From: Phoronis australis
Taxonomy: Eukaryota > Phoronida > Phoronidae
Assembly: GCA_002633005.1 (NCBI GenBank)
Contig: NMRA01000063.1
Span: 1,010,931 to 1,060,228, forward strand
DNA: 49,298 nt
Direction of reading: 5' to 3'
Part shown: positions 1-11,172 of the stretch, one piece after another
Position numbering within the stretch: position 1 is the stretch's first letter
Layout of the letters: each line of letters begins with the position of its first letter
Translations under genes and position numbers: made by a program
The notes under the pieces: generated by a model
What the model saw: the letters and a program-made list of their open reading frames with translations, nothing else
What the model was told of the DNA's origin: nothing
Databases searched by the model: none

Positions 1-301
1 TTAAAAAATGTAAAGCTTATCGTATCAAAAATCCAATTCAATACTTGTGTTGCTGACATCGTACATTGTACTTGCCAACAGCGCGATAAAGCACTATTTT
101 CCCATTCGATTAAAAAGAAAAAACGAGACTTTTCATGTGTTCTTGAAAACCGGCAATTTTGAGGCACCCGCTTATTCGACTTGAAAAACAAAAATGTCCA
201 GACTTTTCTTTGTGTTTTACAAATATAAACAGTGCAAAGACATTTGCTGAAAACAGGGAAACGTTTGTGAGCTCACTCAATCAGCAGCGGTTTGATACAA
301 A
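1..301. other. GPCR 3' flank; carries one copy of a dispersed repeat
   Basis: No coding signal. Positions about 30-215 resemble 19228-19500: both hold TTGTGTTGCTGAC followed by a CGTACATT and TTGCCAA stretch, and later an ATTTTCCC stretch leading into AAAAAG. Confidence 0.4.
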
Positions 302-307
302 TTTAAT
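302..307 (-). terminator. Possible poly(A) signal (ATTAAA) of the GPCR gene
   Basis: ATTAAA on the minus strand lies about 125 bp past the receptor stop codon. I found no AATAAA between 432 and the window edge. It is the only hexamer candidate and may be fortuitous. Confidence 0.25.
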
Positions 308-431
308 ACCAAGGTAAAACCAGGGTGAGTAAGTCTCTGCCATCATTAGCCAGAGAGGTATCATACCTCAAGCGCCTCAACGAACTTACTTAAGAATCAT
401 TCTAGCCTCAATAGCTAGTTGTACAGTGTGT

Positions 432-782
432 CTAACTTAAGTAGGTACATTTTGGCTGCAGTGAGAGATCAATGCAGGCAAGTGTCACCTCAGTTGATGC
501 ATGACGACAAGAATCTTGTGTTTGATAACCATTTTCCCCTTTTAAACTTACTCTGAAGTTGTCGTTCTGGAAGCCGAAGATAACCGGGTTGATGATGCAC
601 GATCCCAATGCCAGAAGATGTACTGAGACCTCAAACCAGAGCTTAAAGTCCAACATCCAGTGGTAATTGTCATCATTTACATCCAGAAGGTGGGGCGCGA
701 AGTGCATTACGAACTTGTACACCTCAAGGGGAAACCAACACAGCGTGAAGCAGGACACGAGGGCTATCAGCATTTTGATAAT
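432..782 (-). CDS. GPCR exon 3 (TM6-TM7 and C-terminal tail)
   Basis: The acceptor TTATTTCAG ends at 783 and coding starts in phase 0 with ATT ATC AAA ATG. It codes for residues 249-364: TM6 with CWFP, extracellular loop 3, TM7 with NPVIF, an amphipathic helix-8-like GFQNDNFR, then a tail of about 40 residues and a stop at 432-434. Two Cys in the tail (C340, C351) could be palmitoylated; that is inference. Confidence 0.93.
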   Translation of the reverse strand: MIKMLIALVSCFTLCWFPLEVYKFVMHFAPHLLDVNDDNYHWMLDFKLWFEVSVHLLALGSCIINPVIFGFQNDNFRVSLKGENGYQTQDSCRHASTEVTLACIDLSLQPKCTYLS

Positions 783-3621
783 CTGAAATAATCATGGTCG
801 TTGTGTAATTCAGCTAATAAACTATCTCAAGTCGCACAAATTCAATTCATGTCATGTACGACGAAAATAACTAGTAATTCAAAATTCAATCCGATTTGTA
901 TATCGTATTCGGTATAGTCTAGTGATTGCCGATTCCTTCACATTTGTTAATTGGTTCTTAATCGATTATTGAAATTCTTAGTCGGTTCTTAAAATGCTAT
1001 GTGTGCGATTGATTCGTAGTCGTAGCTGAAACAGGACAATACAACGAAATGTGAGCATCGGTGACCATTGTGAGCTGCAACCCACCGTCTATCACAAAAA
1101 TAAACGTTTTTAAACCATTTACAGCTCTGAAATTGGTAAAAAATTGTATCTTAGTGGATTTAGGGGTGATTTCTCACCAGAACTGGCAACTTGTTGTACT
1201 TAGCTCGAAACTGCTGCACATGAAAAGTTATCTTGGCATGTCAAGCTATGCGCACAAGTGGCGTCATTATGGCATGTCAAGTTTGGCGCACACGTAGCGT
1301 TATGATGACGTGTCGAAGTTATGAGCGCACATAGCATTATCATGACATGACAAGTTATGCGCACACGTAGCGTTATCATGACATGTCAAGTTATGCGCAC
1401 AAGTAACGTTATCATGATATGTCAAGTTTTGCGCACATAGCGTTATCATGGCATGTCAAGTCATGCGCACAAGTAACGTTATCATAACATGTCAACTTAT
1501 GCGCACAAGTAATGTTATCTTGGTAAGTCAAGTTATGCGCACACATAGCGTTATCATGACATGTCATGTTATGCGTACACGTAGCATTACAATGGCATGT
1601 CAAGTTATGCGCACACGTAGCGTTATCATGACATGTCAAGTTATGCCTACAAGCAACGTTATCATGACATGTCAAGTTATGCGCACAAGTGGTGTTATCA
1701 TGACATGTCAAGTTATGCTGGAGCACACGTAGCGTACGTTATCAAGGCATGTCTTGTTATGCGCACACGGAGCATTATCATGGCATATCAAGTTACGTAA
1801 CACGTAGCGTTATCAAGGCATGCCAAGTTATGTGCGTATTATGGTGGCAAGCAATTAAGATTTTGACCAAGCCCAGAAACCAGTTTTCATCTGACTTAGG
1901 AAAGACTTTATGTCAACTTGATATCAGTAAATGGCCGACTTAACTTTTTCTCACATGGGAATGTTCTTAGTTGTCAGAATTTAAGCCGGTGCAAAATTTC
2001 CTCCTCATTCTTAATAAAACATTTATCAAACTGTTTGCTGAGCAATGATTAAATGTGCACCAGAATTTTTCAAAATATTTTTTCCTCTCAGAATTCTATA
2101 AGCTTGCGCTGTTGTCCAGTGTTGCAAGCACTTGTCTGCTCATTGTAACATTCGTTACATCTAGATAATGTCTCCGTCATCGTTGCACAGTTCCACAGTC
2201 GTAGTGCAGTACAACAGAAGTGACGCGATTTATATTTAAACAATGGATAGCGTTCCGTAGAAACGCAACACTGCACAAGGTCACCAGAGTGAAAGGCGAG
2301 TGATTCGAGAGTGTGTTTGAGGCCTTACTCGGCTAGTAAGTGATTGGTTGGTGAGGTTCAATTGTGCAGTTGTGGGTTATTATGAAGTAGAAATAATTAA
2401 TTTCCGTTCCATAAGCGATTGAAATTTCGTCGCAGCTGAACGCTGACTGCCCCGATCAATGTTCAGTTCAAGACCAAGCGCTTTTTAATAGGACAGAAGA
2501 GTTGAAAACATATTGTGTTTAGTCATTCTGGATGCTACATTCTGAGCCATACAAGAATTCACTATTTCGATGCCAAGCAACAAACCTTCTTCTTTGATCT
2601 CAGCTGCATCAGATCACGGACTTCATCGGCATTTCCCGGTGTCCGTCGGTCGTACAAAGTATAGCAGATGCGGGTGTAAACAAAGGCCAGGATGAGAGTG
2701 GGTCCAGCGAAGGTACAGGCAAAACGCGTGCACCAGTAAACTTCTTTAAACATCTCGCTTGGCCACGCCGTCATACAAGTGACAAGTATGCCAAAACGTT
2801 TGACTGGCTGAGTTACCATGAAGGCTGGTATTGCAAAGCCAAGAGCCAGCAGCCAGAGAAAAAATATGGCTATTATGGCAGCCGTCTTTGACAGTCTTGG
2901 TTTCAGAGGATGAAGAATTGCCCAGTATCTGCAACGTAAGGCTTGAGTTGAGGAAAATGTGTAAGGAAAGGCTTTCCCAAACGTTACTATCTGGACTTGA
3001 CTCATTTGATGAAGACACGTGATATTGATTTTGTCCAAATATTATGATCTACTTCAAAATGCATCGAAACATCGATTCCTTAACTTTTTTTACACAAGCA
3101 AACTTATGAAAACTTTTGTCCCTTTGATAATAATGGACTCTCAATTCGCCATTCTAAATACGCTATTGTTTACTTCAGGTTGACAAAAAATCATCTACGG
3201 AAGTTGCTGTTTGAGAGAAGATTGATATCACTGATCAAGAATCAATTCTACTGAATATCAATCTGAATCAAAATTCATTGAAACATACTTTTCTTACAGG
3301 ATTTGTTTGCATTTGTCAAAATCATTTTACGAATCAGGACTTCTAGTCATTTTGGTAAATATGTAAACCAGAAAGCAAGGCACCTTTAACTTCATGTGTC
3401 ATCGGAACGTGGCAGTTTTCTACATGTTGAGTTGAAAGATTTTTCTTTAAAATCCCCATTTTTTATTAAGAAAGCAATCCTTCAGTGTTTGCAGCAGACA
3501 TGCGCATAAATGTCCTGCCCGGGAAGACTCATAAGGCCTCCTCCAAAAAATTTTCGGTATTTATGCGTGTTAAAATGAATTTTGGTGCATTCCAGTGGCA
3601 GCTTGTTACAGATTTTGTGTG

Positions 3622-3674
<53 letters not shown>

Positions 3675-5937
3675 AAAATAACAATAATGAATCAACTGAA
3701 ATTTTCGGATAATAATCACTTAATTTGTCAACTGAATCAGAAATTTCAGTTGATCCATTATTGTTGCTTTATTTACATATTTATATTCCTCGCTATTTTA
3801 AGCGAATACAGAGAGATTCGCGTCGCTTTAAACGCGTAACCTGTGGCCTCTTTTTAATTCTTATTTGGTAAGACATTGAAATTATCTTTAATTTGATAGG
3901 GTTTTGTTTTTGCTTCAGTTTAAAATGAACACGATTCTTTTGTCTATAAATGTTCTTAAAGTTTATTTGCAGCACGCACCCTTTCCAAAATCCTTATTCT
4001 GCCTGGGTTCGCTGGATATCATCGAACTAGAATGGATTTTTAACAGATATGATTTTGTGCTGTTAATTTTTTACATTCTTAATTTACATGCATCTATTAA
4101 TTTTAAACTGCCAAAAAAATTCGCACACTAAGAGTTGACCATTTATCGCAGGAGTTCATAGAAACGACTTTTTTAACATAAAAGAAGTTGCATTGGCAGA
4201 GTGATTTAATTTTTTTTTGGAAACTTGGTCTATAATAACTGGACACCCTGAGCGCAGTTATTTATTTCACGTTTACTTATACGTTTATGTAAACATTTAG
4301 CTGCTGCGAAACCCATTTTTGTTACTGTAACGTGAATCGGCACGCGCAAGTAAGTATGCGTCATAATTCACGTTCACGTCGTTTTGCGACACTTCTCTAT
4401 TTGATACGACGTTCTCGTATGTTTGTTTTTTGGTGACACGTCTTAATTCGAGATCTTCGATACTTGTAGAGTAGTGCATCTCTTGATGCTTATTGATACT
4501 CTTATAATAATAATTGTGGTCAGATTTTTTTGAACGTTTGGACATTCTATCTTGTGCGCGTGAACAGTTGACACAATGAAGTTCTTTGTTTAATCTTATT
4601 TATTTTCCTTCCATATATTTCGCTGTTAATGTGCCCTGTGTAAATATTTCCGTTGCATGATGCGCTGCCCTTTTTGTGCACTAACTTTACCCATTGTTTG
4701 CTCGAATATGACCCCCTGCCTGCACTCTCTTAATACATGTACGACTATGCTGTTATGACGTTGTAAAATTAAGAGATTGAAAAGTTGTTCATTATCTACT
4801 AATAATGACGCAGTAAAAACAATTGGTATGTTCTTTTGATAGCTTTCGAGATGACATCCATTATTGGAATAACGCTTGCGCCGTCACCATATGTCCATTC
4901 CGCGTGATGACTTAACTTCAACAATTGCAGGTTTGCAATGCTTCCCCCACACGACTGGATCTCATCTCTTCCAGCGAAAACTATAAAGACCACCTGATAT
5001 TAAAATTATTGTTTTCAATCGTAGACCTTTTTTACCTCAAAAATAATAGTCAATTAAATCTTATGTAAGCTAGCCTCTAATGTAAGTTCAGTAACGTTCG
5101 TAAATTTTTATAGAAACGAATATTAGAAGTGTAACATGTGAGAGTTTTAAGACAGATGGCTATTGTTTTTAAAGCACCAATTATCATCTGTGTACAGTAA
5201 TGCTATTAACAACTGACTCCACGGCACTGTCGACACAAAAAGTGAGTGCGTGAAGGTTGTGGGCCGGTGATGAGATCACTAGAGTAACAAGGTAGATGGA
5301 TTCATGCCTATCGAGCTTTAGTTTGTTTTATTTTGTTTTGTCTTCACTATGTCGTTCATTGTACTGTTTACACTCTTAATCGACGTATAGTGTCCGTTCG
5401 ACCAAAATCTAGGACACTAAATGCACTCTTGATAAAAGTTTCTCAAGATAATCCACGAGCCAAGTAAGCCACGCTTCTTCAATATTTACAACTCATGAAT
5501 TGCACTTTTGCCTCTAAACGTTTACCAGAGCCTTACCTGTCTATTCCAATAGCCACGTTAGTGAAAGCACTCAGTCCAACGAACCATATCTGAAGTCCTC
5601 CATCAATTGTACAAAACACGCCTCCAAATATCCATCTCCTGAAAACTTGACGACAAAACTTAAACGGAAAGAAAGAAAGAGCCATTCCAAAATCAGCCAC
5701 GGCGAGATTTATAAGAAATACGGTAAGATCAGAACGCGTTCGTGAAATGCAACCCAGGACGATGATAACAAAAACGTTCAAAACAACCGCCATTAGAAAA
5801 GTTATGGAGTACAACAGTCCAACTGATATTTTGAATCTGAGTGGCCACTCTAAGTTTTCTGGAGTCAGGATGCCTGCCAAGTTATCAATTGACTCGAATG
5901 AGTCGTTCCAAATAGTCAAGTTCTTTGAATAGTCCAT
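432..5937 (-). CDS. Rhodopsin-class (class A) G-protein-coupled receptor, complete three-exon gene
   Basis: Joining 5937-5537, 2928-2586 and 782-432 on the minus strand gives an uninterrupted 364-residue seven-helix receptor. It would sit in the plasma membrane and signal through heterotrimeric G proteins. Visible marks: N-glycosylation sequons at N6 and N11; N54 in TM1; LAVAD with D82 in TM2; C109 and C185 for the extracellular disulfide; DRY at 133-135; W159 in TM4; P210 in TM5; CWFP at 263-266 in TM6; NPVIF at 313-317 in TM7 (the usual NPxxY ends in Phe here). A short Cys-containing tail follows. Introns are 2608 bp (phase 2) and 1803 bp (phase 0), both GT-AG. The overall pattern resembles peptide-receptor groups (NPY/NPFF/RYamide-like), but the ligand cannot be told from sequence alone. 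Start: the first in-frame ATG after an upstream stop; the TTG at 5958 is not taken. Confidence 0.93.
783..2585 (-). other. GPCR intron 2
   Basis: 1803-bp GT-AG intron in phase 0. It contains the 36-bp minisatellite at 1229-1840; I recognise nothing else in it. Confidence 0.85.
1229..1840. repeat. 36-bp minisatellite, about 17 copies
   Basis: Tandem units of 36 bp. The core is GACATGTCAAGTTATGCGCA, and units are joined by ACACGTAGCGTTATCAT. Copies differ by point changes and a few small indels, more so at the ends. Because 36 is a multiple of three, repetitive open frames of about 100 codons appear on both strands (for instance 1412-1726 minus and 1448-1732 plus). They are by-products of the period and lie inside a spliced intron. 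Confidence 0.93.
2586..2928 (-). CDS. GPCR exon 2 (TM4-TM5 and third intracellular loop)
   Basis: The acceptor is ACGTTGCAG at the 2929 boundary. The first base completes AGA, and YWAILHP follows, as expected after DR. It codes for residues 135-248: TM4 with W159, extracellular loop 2 with C185, TM5 with P210, and a basic third intracellular loop ending in SKKK. The donor is AAG|GTTTGT (GT at 2585-2584), a weaker match than the first donor, but the join in phase 0 to exon 3 gives KKK-IIKML, the usual start of TM6 in this receptor class. Confidence 0.92.
3616..3670. repeat. (GT)n microsatellite
   Basis: About 27 GT units with a single TTT interruption near 3637. Confidence 0.97.
4297..4545 (-). 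CDS. Hypothetical 82-residue Tyr/Lys/Ser-rich open frame (uncertain)
   Basis: I do not recognise this frame. It lies inside GPCR intron 1 on the same strand. The product is hydrophilic, with SKRSKKS near the start and tyrosines in short acidic/polar settings (YSTSIEDLEL, TYENVV, NYDAYLL, DSRYSN). This looks like a cytoplasmic signalling tail; YENV fits the YxN form of an SH2-binding site. The frame is open upstream of the ATG for another 18 codons or so. No convincing acceptor, signal peptide or TM segment was found. It could be a last exon of another gene, an alternative exon, or chance. Confidence 0.22.
   Translation of the reverse strand: MSKRSKKSDHNYYYKSINKHQEMHYSTSIEDLELRRVTKKQTYENVVSNREVSQNDVNVNYDAYLLARADSRYSNKNGFRSS
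5537..5937 (-). CDS. GPCR exon 1 (N-terminus, TM1-TM3)
   Basis: Codes for residues 1-133 plus two bases of codon 134. It contains the extracellular N-terminus with two NxT/S sequons, TM1 (about 38-62), TM2 (about 72-95) and TM3 up to the Asp of DRY. The donor reads GACAG|GTAAGG (GT at 5536-5535), a strong consensus. The leftover AG needs one base from exon 2 to make the Arg of DRY, and exon 2 begins with A. An in-frame TGA lies upstream (5964-5962), so the ATG at 5937 is the first available start. Confidence 0.93.
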
Positions 5938-6000
5938 GATTTGATCCCAACACGTCAACAGTCAGGAAAGTCCTGAAAATTCTAAACCTCAGAAGTCGCA

Positions 6001-6006
6001 TTTATA
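6001..6006 (-). promoter_or_regulatory. TATA box of the GPCR gene
   Basis: On the minus strand the sequence is CGCGTATAAATGCG, a good TATA match about 64 bp upstream of the receptor ATG. A start of transcription about 25-30 bp downstream (near 5975) would leave a short leader of about 40 bases. Motif spacing is the only evidence. Confidence 0.5.
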
Positions 6007-6847
6007 CGCGGAAAAGGTGGCCTTAACGGTGGACTTGTTTCCCGGGGGTTTACTTCAGTTGTGTGTAGACGGTATACGATTATGTTGAACATCACATGCG
6101 TTTTATACCTGCGCACGGTAGACGTATTTTAATACAAGTAGGTGTTTGTCATTTCCGCAAACGTCAGATAGACAACGTCACTGATTTTTTACATGAATGT
6201 GAAATTACATGCGCTACTTGCTATACAACGTTTCCATGTGAACTGTGAATTTCACGAACTTGAAGTAAGAGTTTTAATACCGATGTTTACGTTTCAAGTT
6301 ATCACAGACGAGTAATTTTAACTGTGTGGAGACTTGATTTTTATAATCTAATTCATAACACGAAGAAAAATGATTTGGAGCAGTGATATCCCTTACAATC
6401 TTAGTTCATAGATGCTTTTGCCGATAATTAATAACAATGTGTAACCATTCAACATAATCCTCACATGTGCACAAATGCATTCGTTGGTCAAACGAACAAG
6501 CAACTGGATTTGCAAATAAATGTGCGTTAATTTTCAAGCTCATCACTCACTTCATGGTTGTAATGTCGGAATTGTCGTTCTAATAACTCTCGAGCAGACA
6601 ATAATGTAGCCCTGGGATGCTCATGGGTTCACTCAACGGTGAAAAACAGGAACTCCATTTAGATAAAATATTGCACAGTATTACTGTTTTGAGCACTGTT
6701 GAGATTGCACAGTATATATCTGAGACGTAGTGATAGCATCAAGCATACAATATTCCCATATACTCTAAGTTTAGGTATATGTTGGCATTATATTTTCTTT
6801 TAAGCAAGTGCTCTTAGACACTATAAAAAGGCCAACGCGGATGCAAA

Positions 6848-7054
6848 GCCTTCTCACAGCCCTCTCATTCACTAGGAATGACACAGGCTCTTGTACATGC
6901 AGACGACGATGTAAGGTGGCTTCCCACAGCCCTCTCACTCACTAGGAAAGACACACGCTCTTGTACATGCAGAAGCCGATGTAACGTGGCTTCCCACAGC
7001 CCTCTCACTCACTAGGAAAGACACGCTCTTGTACAGGCAGAAGACGATGTAGCG
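6848..7054. repeat. 70-bp tandem repeat, three copies
   Basis: CACAGCCCTCTCA recurs at 6855, 6925 and 6995. Each unit also carries CACTAGGAA, CTCTTGTACA and GACGATGTA or a close variant. Copies are about 90% alike. Confidence 0.92.
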
Positions 7055-8099
7055 TTAAATACCACTTGCTTCAAATACTTTAAATCAAAATGAATGGGTT
7101 TTCGAGGAACACAAGGCCCAGATAAAATACTTTACTTTATTATTTGATAACGAACACGTACAGAAAGGACACAACGTATACGTGCACTGTAATGCTCTGA
7201 TATTTTGTCTTGAGTAAAATGAAAATAACGCATTAACTGAGTGTCAAACTGTTTTTTTTCTTTCAATCACAAGAAAACATTGCAGTGTTAATTTCTGAAC
7301 ATCTCAAAAATAATTTAAGTTTTATGTAATTGTTCGATTCCTCGTTGGTAAGGAACAGAATGATGAAGTTTAATTGTTGGTTCACAACGAACAAATAAAA
7401 GTTCTCACAGTTCTCCCCATAACTGCTCCTCGACAGTTTCGCTGTAAGTATTGAGCCGAACCCACCGAAATGTTTGTTGTAAGGCCAAGACTACATGTGA
7501 TGCATAACAAATTAACACCAGACCAGGACATTGACACAGAGTGGATAAAGCAGGCAAATGTTAACGCACGTTATGTCATTTTCCATCCAATTGTGCACTG
7601 TGCTAAGGCCATCATTACCACATGTAAAGGCAACATTGGCATACTAAAGCGAAATGTTGCAACTTGTCCGTCGCCGGCACGCTAATGGTCAAGAGGTCAG
7701 TGAACCGCTCATTCGGGAAAAGTACAGTTACTATGTAAGGGAATCATTATGACGGTTTCTAAAGTACTCGCGAACTATTGACTATCTACTAATATTATTC
7801 CGGAAGAGAATTTGAAAACAAAGCGATGTTCAGTGGGAGAGAGTAGGAATGTTTTTATTTGGGTAATCAAACATCGATTAGGGTAAGAATTGTCTAGAAG
7901 CAAAAAAAATATCTTTTTAAAATAATGTAATTGCTTATTTTGCACGTTTGATGCCTATCAAACTCTTAAAAAATTAGCAAATCGGGAGTAATGACGTCGT
8001 GCCCACCGCTAGACTTGTGTCTCCACCACCGTTGCATAAGCCATGTTCGTTGGACTTGTTTCCCGAGCTGTGTATTTTGTGAAGTAAACTCGTTATTTC

Positions 8100-8232
8100 T
8101 TCTAACAACTGACGCCACGGTACATATACTATCGACAAACACTTCTAACGATTGACGCCACGGTACACATACCATCGGCAAACACTTCTAGCTACTGACG
8201 CCAGGGTACACATACCATCGGCAAACACTTCT
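8100..8232. repeat. 43-bp tandem repeat, three copies
   Basis: TGACGCCA starts units at 8110, 8153 and 8196. Each continues with GGTACA, ATCGGCAAACACTTCTA or close variants. A divergent single unit is present at about 5206-5240. Confidence 0.9.
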
Positions 8233-10375
8233 AATTGCAACAAGTCGCCGGATTATGCTCTTGTAAAACTGGTGGCCATTTTGTATCCGCCTCATTAAAA
8301 ACGAGCACCAGTGTAAAGACAGAAATACAGGTAGGCAGCTTCTTCCAAATTATAATCACTTAATGCTTGCAATTCTTTGATTCTTTTCGAAACGTGACTT
8401 TTTGTTGTTTTATTATTTCTGGTTAAGTATCAATATTAGACACTATCTGTTTGGTAAAAAGTGAAAGAAAAAAGAAGCACTGTCCGTGATTACATACACG
8501 GTTGTTTTTCACGACATGGACGGGTCATGTTCCCTATTACGACATGAGTGATAAAAATCAATCAGAGAAAATCTGAAACCTCAACCCGATATTTTTAAAA
8601 TGTGAATTATGAAATTGATGAACTTTATGAATACCCGAAAAACAGCATTTTAAGTCCAACCCTTCACTTTCATACTTCCTGAAATTTAATAAAGTGAACA
8701 AATATTATTGTGTCGCTCCGCGCAACTGCCCTCAGTCAATTAATCTACTTAGGCTGATGAACGCTTGTTTATTCTAATTTTGTGAGATCAGCCTCAGCGC
8801 GGAATCGAACTTGCAACTTCCGCGTATTAACTGGCAAAGTCAGCGGTCAGCAAATATTTAGCAGACAACGGCTAGAATTGACGACTCGTAATAAATTACA
8901 AAAACACAAAGCATTTTATTGTTTTATAGCTTTGGTCAAATAACAGAAAGTCTATCCCACCAATCAATGATAATAACTTCAGGAAGTTTGTCACATTCAG
9001 CAATAATCCTCAAAATGCGTTTTTTTCGGCAGGCGACCTGATAATGTCCCGATGATGTCCCTTTAAATAATCGGCGGTTCACCGTACTAAGGAGTGTAGT
9101 AGTATTATACTCCATGATCGTACTAAATCTGTAATTCGTTGTTTGTACCTCAAACACAGTACTACAGTAATTTTTGTTTGGCAATTGTTTACTTAGCACG
9201 CTAACCGTTTCGCACTCAGCGTTGTCACCCAGTCACGCTACAGTTTTTCCATCAACGCCATAAAAATCCTATGGTTTCTGATAAAATAGTGGGAATGTTT
9301 AAAAACAATTCCTGGAATCCTATTGAAGATCACTGCATAAAGCATAGTACCTGAAAGTCTCATATGAATCCGATCAGCCACTTTTGGGGTATGATGTTCC
9401 GAAATTAGTCAAATTAGATTTTTTGTGACTCCACAAGTAAGTTCAATTTCTCTTGCAATAGTTAAACAAAGAGTGAATGGCATACTTGATTATTATTTGA
9501 TGTTATGCAATTAGCTCCTCTGACGTAGCATGCTTGGATTTGGTGGAAACATGGTCATGTGCAACACCACCATCCGTCGTCTGATGGCGCTGGCACCTTA
9601 TCACTCCTGCGCAAGCCGGCCCTCCGCCGGAGACACTCGAAATAATTGATGAAAGTTTCGAGGATGCGGGCATTCGACTGACAAAGGCGACGGAGGCGTC
9701 ATAACGCCAGATGTTTAAAGTAATTTATTCCCGGTGAACCCGTGATTCCCATGAAAAAGGTGGCGAAACTCGGGAAGACGAGAGATATCAGAAAAGACCG
9801 ATGACAGCTCGGAAAGACGCGAATGGTGCAGGTCGCACTGGCTGCCCAGCTGCAGTTTCTGTGAGGAAACACCTAATATATTTGCTATGACACATGATAC
9901 GAGAGAATTCCTCGTGGACTCATCGAGAGGAGGGGCGAAATATGAGTGCACAAGACGGATAATCAAGACTTCTCGAATGTAAAGGAGTAAGGCAAACGTT
10001 TCAACTAGTACCTGGAAAACCTTAAAGAACGAAAGAGACCTGCGAATTCACCACGGAAAGATAACGTGGTTAGGGTACTTTACAAAGCAGCGCTTGAATG
10101 CTGCACCCAAGGAGACACAGAAGGGGTCTATCCAGGACACTTAACACTGTGCAAGAAACCTTTTAGCTGAATAGACACCTGAACATGAGTCTTTCGAGGA
10201 AGCTTTCCCAGACTCGGGATTTCAAACAGAATCTCAATGTACCTGTTAGGCAACGAACACATATAGACACGTCTTACCATAAAAATGCAGGCTTCTCCGG
10301 GTACCTGAAGCACAACACAGTCATCTCGGCACTTCCGTACACAAAAAGCGGAGAAAGAGAAATAGAACATGGCCA

Positions 10376-10568
10376 TGGTGTGGTTAGGCCTTGTCTGTGC
10401 ATGTGGTTAAACATAGTCTGAGCATGTGGTCAGACCTAGTTTGTGCATGTGGTTAGACCTAGTCTGTGCATGTGGTTAGACCTAGTCTGTGCATATGGTT
10501 AGACCTAGCCTGTGCATATGGTTAGACCTAGCCTGTGCATATGGTTAGACTTAGTCTGTGCATATGGT
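10376..10568. repeat. 23-bp minisatellite, about eight copies
   Basis: Units of the type TGTGCATATGGTTAGACCTA plus GTC repeat every 23 bp (starts at 10396, 10419, 10442 and onward). The array lies just upstream of the retroelement remnant. Confidence 0.93.
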
Positions 10569-11101
10569 TCGATACCACCTATTCTTATCTATATCGAGCC
10601 ATGAACATTTACCACATGCGTTAGAAAGTCCAGAAGTTGACGAAGGAATACTTCTCTTCATGCAGGATGTGTTTAATCTTTACTGGCTTCACAATCAAGT
10701 GGCAAAGGTTAAAGAAAGGTGTAATGACCGGATGCAAAGTCTCTGCCTGTTTATTCATTATGGCTATGAATCTCATTCTTTGAAGAGCTCAACTGGAGTA
10801 CAGTTTTCCAATGCTGAATGACAGCATTCAGCCTTCATGTCGGACTTTTGTCGATGACGTAGTGATTTCGGATTCTCTGGTAGGGGCTGGCCAGATACTG
10901 AGCTGTCTTGTAAGGTTAACAGAGAGGGTCAGATTGAATTTAATGCGAAGAAATCCCGTTCGATCATAATATGGAAAGGCCAGTTTAGGGAGCTTTAGAC
11001 TTATGCTATAGGAGGATCAAGAATTCCTCCGTTGTCAGAGAATCCGGTGAAGTACTTTGAAGGTATTACGACAGTTCCTTTCAAGACGTTCACCAAACTA
11101 A

Positions 11102-11172
11102 CATGGACGGCGCAGCACTGAAAAATGTGGGGGGCTAAAGCCCCCCCTGCCCCCTATGGTGCGCCGCCCATG
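11102..11172. repeat. 71-bp foldback (nested inverted repeat)
   Basis: Outer arms CATGGACGGCGCA (11102-11114) and TGCGCCGCCCATG (11160-11172) pair at 12 of 13 positions. Inside is a perfect hairpin, GGGGGGCT-AA-AGCCCCCC (11129-11146). It sits within the retroelement remnant and looks like an inserted foldback or MITE-end fragment. Confidence 0.75.

Larger units (their letters stand above)
2929..5536 (-). other. GPCR intron 1
   Basis: 2608-bp GT-AG intron in phase 2. It holds a (GT)n microsatellite at 3616-3670, a Tyr/Lys-rich open frame at 4297-4545 (minus), and at about 5206-5240 a divergent single copy of the 43-bp unit that is tandem at 8100-8232. The rest is AT-rich and not recognised. 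Confidence 0.85.
6010..10375. other. Intergenic region upstream of the GPCR gene
   Basis: I see no gene here. It holds a 70-bp tandem repeat (6848-7054), a 43-bp tandem repeat (8100-8232) and a TATAAAAA motif on the plus strand (6822-6829) with no supported transcript behind it. Open frames such as 8936-9199 (minus), 9715-9966 (minus) and 10128-10376 (minus) show no recognisable domain and no splice context. Confidence 0.6.

Noticed and set aside
1412-1732. Repetitive open frames of about 100 codons on both strands
   Set aside because: They follow the 36-bp period (12 codons) of a minisatellite inside a well-supported intron.
5938-5958. Seven extra N-terminal residues of the GPCR from an upstream TTG
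   Set aside because: TTG is not an expected start in animals; the ATG at 5937 is the first after an in-frame stop and follows the TATA box at a sensible distance.
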